DNA from: Trichoplax sp. H2
Lineage: Eukaryota > Placozoa > Uniplacotomia > Trichoplacea
Direction of reading: 5' to 3'
Length of the DNA stretch: 64,000 nucleotides
Assembly: GCA_003344405.1 (NCBI GenBank)
Contig: NOWV01000049.1
Coordinates: 1-64,000 of the forward strand
A program made the position numbers and the translations under genes. The notes under the pieces are model-generated. The model saw only the letters and a list, made by a program, of their open reading frames with translations. It was not told the origin of the DNA and did no database searches. This document shows, in pieces, positions 49,101-59,915 of the stretch (its first letter is position 1; every line of letters begins with the position of its first letter).

Positions 49101-52100
49101 ATTGGAAATGAAGTCGAGTTCGATCTCTTGATGGAGTCGATTTGTGGTTGATGAGGATCCTTATTATTGGCATGGACTTCTTCATTTCTTGCATAGTTAT
49201 TACCCGTTGTGCTTGCACTACTATTACGCCTTCGTTTCATGGCGAGAGAGGATGAATTTGCGCTGGATGCTATGCTATTATCGCGTGATATTGAATCTTT
49301 CTTCTCCTTGGAATAATGAAGCCTTTTTTTCATCTTTAATTTATCTAATACAAAACTACCTCGACGGTGGTTTACGGTAGCAACCTCAGCAAAGAGTTCA
49401 TTATCATCGATAATTTGGAAGCCACTTTCTGTTGGTTTACGTCTGATGGCTTTATGTTCATCTTGACCTACAGCTTGGCTATCTGCTTCATCTTCTTGTT
49501 TTTCATCATTGGTAGTCTGTGATTCTTTATCTTTATCGTCAGTATGGATAAGCTGAGAACGATTATCCATAAAGACTTCATCGGGTTGTTGAATATTGGC
49601 TACGGAGTTTTCATCCTCTTCTGTACCTGGTTGATGACTATCAGATGTTGAGTTTTCGTCTTCTTTTGCAGCTGGTTGTTGAACAGTAGACATTGAATTG
49701 GCATCATTTTCTGTAACCGATTGATGAATATTGGTTATCAAGTTGTTTTCTGCAGCAAGCTGATGAATATTCGGCTTTGAATTTGTATCGTCTTCTCCAT
49801 CTTCTGATTTTTTGCTATTATTTGCAACGGAAGAAGATACTGAAGAGGATTGGATATTCTCTTCTTGAGCGGATAAACGATTAGCAGATTCCTTTTCAAC
49901 TGTTGCAGGTAATTGCTTGGAATTATTGACATCTTGCCCATTTTCCTGATCGTTCGATGGCGTTAAAAATGTATTAAAGCTCCAAATGGAGCTTGGATTG
50001 GTTTCTACACTATGGAATGGACGTAATTTTTCTAAATCATACAAGGTCAAGATTGGCGTATGATTGGGCTCGTCCTTTTCCTCTTCAACACCATGGTAGC
50101 TATTGGACTGCTTGGTTTCTGCAGAAAGCCTTCGTTCCTGGTGATCGGCATCTTGATCATCTCCTGTTTGATGTGTTTCCATGCCACTATCAACGCTTGT
50201 ACACTCCGCTAAACTTTCTGTAATTGAAGTTTGACTTTGGCGTGCTGATGTAGCTTTAGTATCGGCATCTTTATCCTTATTTTCTTCCTTTATTTCTTGA
50301 TTACCAGCTCGACCAGAGATTAAATCAACGCATATAAAATCTTCTGATTCAAATTCCACCGTATCTTGACGTTTATTGGATAGTTTCTTGATAGAATCTA
50401 AATTTTTCTTCATGGATTTTCCACGCGATCCGGCTACTTTACTTTTAATACTTGATTTAACTCTTCCTTGATAGAATGATCTTAACAAATTTCCATCGGG
50501 TGTATTAACATCTTGGCCGTTTAATGGCATCTGTTGGCTCTCTGTTGTTAATGTATTATCAGTTTCCTGTCTATCTTTCTCACTATTGGAATATGGATCA
50601 TTCTCATCTTGAGATTCTGCATTTTCACAGTTACTGCTATTATCAGATGGTAGTGAACTTTTAGCCTTTTGGATATCGGTCATGTTGTCATGATCTCCAA
50701 TGGTATGAGAATGACCTATCGAGGCTTCCTGTTCTTGGTTCTCGTCATGATTTTCTTCATGGCTCACGTTCTGACTTTTGCCATGATTCTCGTCGTGATT
50801 CTCATCATGATTCTCGTCTGATTGCTTGGATTGTACCAAATTGGAGGTTGGATTGATATCATACTGACTTTCATGATAGGAGTTCAATTTCTCCGAGTTA
50901 TATCCTTGATGAATACCGTCTTCATGTCTAATTTGCTGGCTAGACAGGCTGGTTTCTTTCTTATATTCTTCCTGTTGATTGGCTGCCAACTGATTAAATC
51001 CTTTCTGGCTCTCATTTTCAATCTCTTTATTCGGTTGAGGAATACCATCATCTTGGCTAGGATGAATTAGACTTGGAGCAGTTACTGGTGAAGCAGATGT
51101 TTCATCTTCCAATTCGAAAGGATTTCCAGGTTTATGATCTTGAACTTCGTTTGGATTACTATCATTACTGTCGGAATGGTAAGAATGCGTGATTGAAATA
51201 TTAGAGCCAAGGATAATTTGATTATGAAGAGAACTTGATGCTAGACTTCGGCGAAATTTTAGCTTATCTAAATTGGTAAAAGATCGACCTCGGTGTGGAA
51301 TAGTTGGGCGTTCAATATGGCTTAAATCATTGGCGCTATTGGAAAGTTTTTCAGCTTGGATATCGAGCGATTGTTCCGACAAGCTTGATGTAGAGCCAGC
51401 AGCACTTCCTGATTGGCCATGGTAAGAGTGCTGATGCAATGTACTATTCCATTCTAGGCTGTTAGTAGATGGATTTCGTGAAGAATTTCGAGACGAGCGA
51501 GGTGTTGTATCCACATTCATTGAGCTACGACTTAATTGTTTCTTGCTTTGTCGCCATTTACTCACTACCGATGAAACTTTATATGCTACGCGAGACTGCA
51601 TTTTATTAGGAGAGGATTGATATTCGCTATTATCAGCTAAGCTTGCTTCATCATTATCGTCACTACCAAATGCTACATATAAGAAATCGTCTAAATCGTC
51701 GGTTTCTAGCAAACTAGTTGCACCTTGATTGAAATTTTGGATGCTTTTTTCATCTTGATCATCTGCAGAGTTGGCTTGGGTATCTTCTTCATCCTCTTCT
51801 ATAAGAAATGGATTACCCGGGATACTAATACTGTCATCATCGTCATCGTCATCGTCATCGAGCCCTTCAAATGGATTTCTCGGTGGTAGATCTCCAAATG
51901 GATTTTCCGATGGTTCATTTTGTGCACTATTCAGATCATCGCTATCATGCCTTTGGCCATTCTGTTGTCCAGGACTAAGAAATGGATTACCACGATTTGG
52001 ACTAATGGAGTTATTTTCTACATGATTATTTTCAAACAGATTCTGCGATTGCTGACTATCGACCGTTGGCTGAGAATCTTTTCCGTCATCAGCAGGGATA

Positions 52101-52910
52101 TTGCTCTGACTATTATCGATCGTGAATTGCATTCCATTTGGACTTGGACTATTATTTCGTGCTAATTTATAAGCATCAGCAATTTCTTTCAATGATAATA
52201 CTTCACCCGATGGGGCACCTCTAGTTATCTCTTTCTGATTGATGGTGGTAGTCGATGCTAAAGCAATATCATCATCATCTGCAATTTTCTTGGCATGCTT
52301 TAATCGATGTAATAGTTTCCTTTCTTGGCTTTTTTGCTTCTTTATACGATCGCTAGTATTAACACACCAAATAACTTTAGCTCGATTTTCTGAAGTTATA
52401 CCTACAATAAAAATAGAATTAAATGAGCCATTGAAGAATCTATCTACTTATTGAAGAGGCTATGCTGAGTCCGACTAGCTCAAAATAGATTCATTAAGGT
52501 AAATGACCTTTATTTCTTCGCAAACATTCTGATAAGATGAATGTTGCATCTTTATTGCATTCTTCTGATGCTTTAATAAGCCACTCTACGCCGGTAACTA
52601 GATTTTTCTTGACATACTTTCCTGATAGGTAGAATTTACCCATAGTTAACTGAGCGTCGACATCTCTGTCAAGAGCCTGATAGAGAACCTGTTTATAATA
52701 GGATTTGGATTGTTCGCCAAAATCAAACTGTATGCTGCTATCTTGGTTTTCGCCATCAGAATTTTCACTTTTCTTGGCTTCTTCATCAGCTTGTTTAGAA
52801 TCAACTTCATCCTGCTGATCATTGCCTTGGTTGTCTTTTTTGACGATAATTTTTTGACGCCATTTCTTGACGGCAGCTTTCGATTTTGCTACTCTTTGTG
52901 CCGCTTTCAT
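43150..52910 (-). CDS. WFS1: Giant wolframin: Sel1 modules, long acidic disordered region, multi-pass ER membrane and luminal domain
   Basis: Exons 52508-52910, 45842-52401 and 43150-44913 join at GT-AG sites with matching phases (1, then 0) into 8727 bases, 2908 residues; human wolframin has 890. Sel1-like modules lie at about 71-170 (split by intron 1), 1790-1895 and 2098-2190; the first two include the wolframin-specific continuation RxGIT.EN...VIWC. Between them is a Ser/Asn/Asp/Glu-rich disordered stretch with poly-Asp runs and five NPF motifs. Exon 3 (from residue 2322) starts VDYPKRTLLAAEDFIVGKAS, then about nine membrane segments. The luminal domain from about 2710 has CGPPAWH, VTWSG, VVDIDN and conserved cysteines in LTCVFG, YTAC, ICRL and GCHL, ending at FHFLLQFIFYPML. 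Wolframin is an ER membrane protein acting in calcium homeostasis and ER stress. The exon 2 to exon 3 join is supported by frame and by homology on both sides, but no transcript was available. Confidence 0.88.
45520..45780. repeat. Short duplications in wolframin intron 2
   Basis: The phrase atcatctgttgatggagatctctg (45541 on) recurs as atcgtctactgatggagatt near 45767. The phrase agcctagcaatagcgatttc, followed by aaagtaaagtatccttt, occurs at 45603 and again at 45672. Unit sizes are about 70 and 225 bp. Confidence 0.7.
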
Positions 52911-55762
52911 GATTTGTTACGTTTGGCTGTAGATATGGGGAGAAAAAATTTACGTATAAGATTAGTTTAAGGAAAGTTCTGCTTTATACAAGTATGTTAT
53001 AGATACTATTGTCGCCAATGATGATAAATTAGTTATTACTATGCATAATTTCTCAATATGAAGTATAACTAAGCGTTAGATTGTAGATGATTAGCCGTAT
53101 TTTATATACATTTTATGCTGCTTTAAGTTTAAATTTATTATATTAAGGTTTCGAGATGTAAGGAGTAAATAATATATTTATCATTTGAAATTAATTTTTG
53201 CTTTGCATATTATAGACAATTATCGTCACCGATTATGATCAACTAGCTTTATGATCATACTAATGTATAGGGTTGACCAATATATAGCATAGCTGAGTAT
53301 TAGATTGCAAACAATTAGATATGATCAGCATCTTATTTAAGATTAGCTTATCAATATAAAGCGTAGCTGAGTATCAGATTGTGAATGACTAACCATATTT
53401 AATATAGTATTAATGCTATTTTAAATCAACTAGGTTGTACCCGAAGGAGTAGATAGTTTATTTATTATTTGAAATCAATTCTATTTTGTATACTCTGGAC
53501 ACAATTATCACCAACGATGATCAACTAGTTTTATAATTATACTAATACCTATAGCTTATCAAGATGTAGCATAGCTAAGTATTCTTATAGACTGCTAAAC
53601 CTCAACGATTAAAGATATATTACTCTATTAATTAAATTGTAAGTGGTCCGTCGAAATATATCGAATTAACTATAGTCGCTGTATTTGTGTATTACAACGT
53701 AGCATTCATCAAACATGGCTTATCTTCTGATTAGAGCAGAATATCTTTCTAAAAGTCAGCAAGTATTTTTGATTTTATCCAATATCTAGGCAATGGCAAT
53801 AGTGCCTCTCTAATAAAGGTCATTAGTTAGGACTCTCAGCTTACACTGCTATCGATACGTGGTAAAAACATCATCTAAACCTACTGATATCGCTAATAGG
53901 GAATTGGGCAGCTACTTTTTAATGCTAACTGAAACTTTAAGTAGACATCAGCATAGATTTAAACTTGTAATCGTGATAAATCACAGCTAAACTATTGCTC
54001 TCCATGCTATACTTGTTTCTGGGGGTACATCTTTAGCAATTTCATGAGTATACTATCGACTCCTCTATACATCCAGTTAAAACTGACATGGCTGTCAGTG
54101 TATTATTAGAAAATCCATTATTGCAAGCAGCGATATCTTAACTTGTTGCTATTCATTTTAAGATTATTTTCACACAATCATCGTGTCAATTTCACGTAAT
54201 AAAAAGACCATCTAAAAACGAACATGATGCTGAAGGCGGTGGCTTATTGATTTTAATGTGTTTGACTAAAGAAATTTACCTACAAACACATATTACAACA
54301 TTTTCTTCATAGTAATCTGTTCATTTAATATCTATTTTTATCACAAACATGTTCTAGAATGTGCTAAACAATTGCAGTAGTAATAAAAGCGTAATTTTCT
54401 TAGCATTTGCTCCTAAGAATCGTTGTCGATTCTATTTTTACTGATTTGTCTTTCTTAGTTCTTACTAAATGAGATTGTGATGGAGAGTTTACATCCCCTA
54501 AGACTATTGCTATTCAAATGGTTTGGTGATGTCTACAGAACACATGAATTAATATAAATAAATAACGGTGTGCTTTACCTACGACTGTGCGCGATCATTA
54601 ATTATTGTACGGGCAAGAATTCTTACTAAACATGTTGTGAGTATATGATTATAGATAGTTTATCGCATTGACGTGGCATAATTAGAAAGCCTAATACATT
54701 TTTTTCTATCACCTACTCTATCGAATATAAGATTTTACTACACAGATGCACGGTGCAAGAATCATCAGAAAATGTCAAAGTGTCATCAATTATAATGATA
54801 GCAAATAAAGCAATCATTGAATAGCGTATTACATTTAATAATATGGAGAAAAATTCGCCAGTAGAGAACGTTATTGAGTGTTCAATTTGGAAAGAAAATA
54901 GCTTCAAATTACTGTAGTAGTTTAATCTTAAACAATGCTAATAGCTAAAAATTCAAATTTCTAGATAATTAATTCTGCATAGAAATACATCGAAATCCTA
55001 TCTGACAGATGATCGGTTAACACCTATATTGACAGTACTAAATCGGCTAAGACTAGAATCACGATCAAAACAGAGCGATACCTTTTATCTATCCGTTATT
55101 ATAACAAGACCTTAAGATTGTATTACCTGATGGATGAATTTCAAGCTAGACTGGCCTTACTAGTGAATATATAAAAGAGAGTAACCATCCGATCTTACTT
55201 TATCGGGTAATAGAGACGACTTGATGAAACGTAAAGTTGAAAATTTTACCATTCGATGATGTGGCAATTTAGCCCAGTAAACAACATGGGCAGCGCTACT
55301 TTTACCGATTTATGGCAAAATGATTATATTACTATGATATACATTTGGATATAGGGCGTTTGTGAGTCATATTTATTATAGATTTAGAATGTCATAGACA
55401 ATCAATTACCCGACGCACCTGACCATATGGTCGATCTATTTGATTTCATAATTTTATTGTCAATGCTGACTATATCCCAAGCTATTTGAATGAAGTGGCT
55501 GAAATATGGCGCATATTAAAGTAGTTAATCATAAGTCGAATTGCTATTGAACCAATCAAGGTAGGAGGATAATATAGGACACTTTTCAATAAAAGGTTAA
55601 TGCTTCTATAGGACCAATCAATATAAATAGAAGATATAAAAATAAGTTGCGATCAATTAACCAATCAAGTACAAGAAAGACTATCATTATTTACATTTTA
55701 ATTTTACCATAATCTAGCGAAGAAGTTTATAATTTGGATATGTAGTAAATGTTAAATTGATT
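52911..55762. other. Intergenic upstream of wolframin, with diverged repeats at 53000-53600
   Basis: About 200-300 bp units sharing attatc(g/a)cc(a/g)a(t/c)gatgatcaa, then ctag(c/t)tttata, then tatagcat(a)agct(g)agtatt occur near 53010, 53220 and 53510. The remainder (53620-55762) shows no gene. The 64-codon frame at 54713-54907 has no support. The wolframin promoter should lie near 52911-53100. Confidence 0.55.
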
Positions 55763-55927
55763 TTAATCAGCTAGATCTATAAATAGCGGAGAGTTCAGGG
55801 ATCGATTGTTGTCATCCGAATTGTAAGTTTCAGAAAGATCATCCACTAAAGCAGGTTGCCTTGCTTTCTCGATGGATGTTCTCATTTCAACTTTGGGAGC
55901 TTGAATATATTCTATGATGCTAGCCAT
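55763..55927 (-). CDS. Possible small ORF or terminal exon (54 residues)
   Basis: An ATG-started frame of 55 codons on the minus strand. The protein is polar and balanced (MASIIEYIQAPKVEMRTSIE, then KARQPALVDDLSET, an acidic/Asn stretch and FIDLAD at the end), unlike the Ile/Leu/Tyr-rich chance frames of the surrounding AT-rich DNA. Just upstream (about 56005-56045, same strand) is a diverged copy of the QAPKVEMRTSIEKAR coding stretch, reading TPELKVRRSIRKTV before a stop. No family is recognised. It may be a small protein, a last exon of an unseen gene or a relic. Confidence 0.35.
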   Translation of the reverse strand: MASIIEYIQAPKVEMRTSIEKARQPALVDDLSETYNSDDNNRSLNSPLFIDLAD

Positions 55928-58844
55928 GATGATATAGCATTAGCGTTATTAATTTCCAGAAGAAATCTTAAATCGGCGCAACTTACACCGTTTTCCTGAT
56001 TGATCTTCTTACTTTCAACTCAGGAGTCTAAACGGTTTGATGTAAACTGTATAAAGATATTTAAATTGGACGGAATTTAGGAAGCAAAGTTCACTCACTC
56101 TATTCGATAAACTTTATTCCACTCTTCCGGTTATATAGGGATATTGATACTAGGCGCTATTTGCAATTAGTACCTTAGGTAGTCTTATCTGACTTAAACT
56201 AGAACTATAGCAATACGTCTATATTAGTATGAAAAGCTCTAAAGCTCAGTACTCTATGTAGGAAAGTAGTTTCAATTGAGATTAGAAGTAGCCGTTGTGG
56301 CCAGAAAGACTACATCTTATAAAAATCGATTCAATTGTACAATTTTATTCATTTTTTCCATATTAGATAAGACAGCTCTGCAGCTTGGCATTTTAAGTAA
56401 GAAAATGGCTTCAATAGAGGTTAGCAGGACGCCGTTGCAGCCAGAAAGACTACATCTTACATTCATCGATTGGATTATGCAATTTTATTTATTGTTATAT
56501 CATGTGCTATAATGCATTCAAAAATCAAGAATAAATAGCACTAGATAGCATAATATATGATACTTATCATTTTACTTAAAATTAAATTTGATATTATACA
56601 ATTATAGATTTACAGTTCCGTTGTCTTCGCGTGTAATAAGAATAAGAAATAACAGTTATTATTATTAGTAAATCTAGTAAAACACTATCCTATACTTAAC
56701 TATCTACAACGCAAAACATTATAGCCTTTTAAATATCATGATTAATATATTGTACTAAGTTATCATTGATATCATTTCGCATTTTACCCGTACGTCTATT
56801 TTGGATTTTTGAAATGTTTTCATCTTGATTTTTACAACGGCATTCAGTCGCAATCTTTGCTGTTGTCGATTTGCTAGTAAGATGGTATGCGAGTTTCTTA
56901 AGTATCTTACGGCACAAAAACTAGACTCCTAAAGTCTATTTAGCGATGAGTGATTTTAACAACGATAATTATCTTGGAATTCGTTAAATATGGATAAAAT
57001 CTAGCCAGAGCTGTGATTATAGTGGCTTGCTATATCGTATTTGCATAACGCTCATTATGATATACCGTCTCTCTGTAATTTTACAGGTATTTTATATCCA
57101 AGTTTGGTAGCTCTGTAAATAGGTACTCTGCTCATTTTATTGGAGTTATCCTGCTATAAAGTTTTAGTCTCTATCATTATTAACATTAAGCATTAATTGA
57201 AATAATGAATAAAAGGAAATTATCCGAAGCCATGCTCATTAGATGAAGATATTAACTATTAAGTTCCTTGATGGATATCAAATATTCGCTGCATTCTAGA
57301 TAATATCCAAGTTTCTGCACACTTGATGAAGATACTGATGGATATCATATACGGTAATCATTGCATTCTGGGTATCGGTATATAATATCCCGAAATTATT
57401 CAAAATCATGCTCACCAGGTAAAGATATTGATCATTAAGATCGTTGATTGATATCATGATGGATTTCATATACTCGTATTCATTGCATTTGTGGATATCG
57501 GTAAGCAATATTTATTCTAAAATTCTCCAAAGTCATACACACTAGATGATGATATTGGCAATAAAATTCTTGATGAACATCGTATATTCGAAGCATTCTA
57601 GATATCGATATGTAATGTTGACTCCAAAGCTGATATTTTACATCGTAACGTATTTTCTCATATTACGTGTAAGAAGAGTAAAAGATCGCGAATACAATAA
57701 GAAATAAATCAGTGAAGTAATTTTATCATGGAAATCTCATCATCAGATTTTTAGTAGTGAGGTTAGCTGCCCTTTTATTATCAACAGATGTATCCTTGGA
57801 GTTGTAAAAACATGGGATAACAATTCTTCTTATGCAGCCATTGTAGAAGAATACTTAACTGAGCGGTAAGATATGTAAGCAAATTTTCTTTATTTTACAG
57901 TTTTGATCTTATAAAAACATTAAAGATGTTGCTATACATCGGCTTTATTACTGCTTATCACTTATAAGAAATACTTTGAATCTTTTCTAGTAATAATACA
58001 TTTCGTGTGAGAAGAATACTTATTCTACTTTACGAACTGAAATTCGAATGAAAGATTAATTGCTTTCGATGTACCATTTGCAGCAATATGAAGCAGCTTA
58101 TCATCTGCATTGATCAAAATGTATACTTGTATCTAGTTCTCGATATTCAGCAACGTTGATGGTGTAGTGTACTGAACAAAAAGCTCAGCTGATGTTCGCA
58201 AACTCTTAGCGTTACATTTTCACAAATTGCTTTCTAAGAAATTTCGTGTTTTCGTCAAACATGAAGACAGCAGAGCATATTGTGAGGTCATGCAGATTTA
58301 CACCCTATCTGCAAACAGCTAACCTGTAGGTAAGGAAGAATCAGCATGATGGTATATATTCATCCTTGGTAAATCAGCAGACCATTCAGTTCCTAAATGG
58401 GTGGGTTTATCCTCCTTTACTTTGATTTGAACAGAGCTTTTAAGTTTAAATTTCTAAGATAGATGCAATAGACACTTTACATGTGATTTGGTTATTCTGG
58501 AAATGGCATTTTTTATTCAGCTGTACCGTAAACCATAAATAGCGAAGAAATGATCCATCCTTGACCTCAACAATCCATCCTTGGTTAATGAACAGTTTAG
58601 TAACCTTAAAGTGCAGAATTATCCTTCTTTGCCACAATTTTGAAGAGAGATTTCAAGATTTGAATTGGTAGTAAAAAATGCAATAAGTGTTCTAAACGTT
58701 ATTCGCTACCTCTAAAGTGTTGTTTCTTATTTCATTACATCGTAAGGTAAAAATAGTGGAATAAAACGATCTATTTCAGCATATAATCGAACAATTGGCA
58801 GCCTGTACAAATCACGATTAATTCTAGCATTAAAATATAAATAA
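55928..58844. other. Intergenic with two local repeat blocks
   Basis: At 56272-56500 a ~145-bp unit occurs twice (gccagaaagactacatctta in both, with gattagaagtagccgttg and gttagcaggacgccgttg upstream). At 57210-57620 a ~120-bp unit recurs about four times (gatgaagatatt, ctt/gttgat(g/t)gatatca, tattcg..gcattctagatatc). The 62- to 78-codon frames here fall inside or beside these repeats and lack support. Confidence 0.6.
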
Positions 58845-59915
58845 TTATTCACTTTTAATGGTAGATTTTTGCTTGATTAAATCTCCCTGTCTTTGATGAC
58901 CATTATTATCTTGATCATATTGATCCAGTAAATTAATTTCTTTCGATCTTAATCGTAAACCTGCACGGTTATTGTTGGAGTGATTCTGTTGAGATATTGT
59001 TTCTACTAGTATATCTTCTTCTGTATTCATTATTTCAGTTGTATCAATTAGGCGGTGATTCGATTCTTTCTGTTGTTGCTTGTGATGATTTTCCTTCGTC
59101 AATTTGTCAATAATAGTTTTATTATCTAATTGATATTTTTCCTGTTGTTTAGTTAAGTGATTCTGAATTTGATCATGCTTTACGGGTTGCTCACTACGAA
59201 ATTGTTGAGCAATTTGCAATAGAGATAATCCACTACGTCTTTCTTTGCCATTAGATTGATCGCTTCCGTCTTGAATTTTATTTTCAGTTACTGCAGATTT
59301 TGATTGATTATCACTGCTACCTGTTATCCGTTTTAGGAATACTTCTTCCCTTTTAGCAAGATCTTTTAAGCGATTGCTAGTGTTAATACACCATAAGACC
59401 TCTTTTACATTACTATCATCGATGCCAATTTGATTTTCATAACATTGCTTTAGTAACTGAGTGGCCGGATCATATTGAGCTTTGGATGCTTGCATTAGCC
59501 ATGTAATGGCTAATTTTAAATTTTGTTCAACTAGTTGGCCATCTAAAAAATAACGAGCTACCTGAAGTTGTGATGCCCTATCGCCACATTGAGCATGATA
59601 TAAGCAGTGACTAAAATCCTTTTCTTGTTGATATTCTAATTCAAGATTTCCTTCTAGGCACATTCGACAGTATGTAATTCCATCGCTTTCATGTTGTTTT
59701 ATCGTTGGTAAGAAATTGGCATACAAAGACTGAGAGGATAAACTATTGGTACCATAACTATCGTACTGTTGATGATTTAATCTTTCCGATGGGCTGTTTC
59801 TCTTGATTCTCATTCTACTTTGGCTATTTTGGTTAGATGATGGATGATGAATTAAGACATCATCCTCTTGAAAGTAGTCCTCTTCGTCTTCGATATCTAT
59901 TTCTACCTGATCCAT
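58845..59915 (-). CDS. Wolframin-type Sel1 module protein without membrane domain
   Basis: 356 codons from the ATG at 59915; the frame continues upstream to a TGA at about 60014 but without an ATG. After an acidic N-terminus (MDQVEIDIEDEED) and a Ser/Asn-rich linker, residues about 100-197 form the same module as in the giant wolframin: HCLYHAQCGDRASQLQVARY, a FLDGQLVEQNLKLAITWL Sel1 core, then QCYENQIGIDDSNVKEVLWC. The remaining 160 residues are Gln/Asn/Lys-rich and probably disordered. It stops before any membrane segment, so it equals only the cytosolic N-terminal part of wolframin. It lies 5.9 kb upstream of the wolframin start in the same orientation, pointing to a local partial duplication. 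CRMC with an earlier acidic stretch precedes the module. The function is unknown; a soluble wolframin-partner binder is possible (inference). Confidence 0.75.
   Translation of the reverse strand: MDQVEIDIEDEEDYFQEDDVLIHHPSSNQNSQSRMRIKRNSPSERLNHQQYDSYGTNSLSSQSLYANFLPTIKQHESDGITYCRMCLEGNLELEYQQEKDFSHCLYHAQCGDRASQLQVARYFLDGQLVEQNLKLAITWLMQASKAQYDPATQLLKQCYENQIGIDDSNVKEVLWCINTSNRLKDLAKREEVFLKRITGSSDNQSKSAVTENKIQDGSDQSNGKERRSGLSLLQIAQQFRSEQPVKHDQIQNHLTKQQEKYQLDNKTIIDKLTKENHHKQQQKESNHRLIDTTEIMNTEEDILVETISQQNHSNNNRAGLRLRSKEINLLDQYDQDNNGHQRQGDLIKQKSTIKSE

Noticed and set aside
46446-52454. Many 60-86 codon plus-strand frames (46446, 47160, 47375, 48268, 49144, 49993, 50822, 51771, 51920, 52239)
   Set aside because: Antisense shadows of wolframin exons 1-2 or spanning intron 1; poly-Ser runs mirror poly-Asp codons on the true strand.
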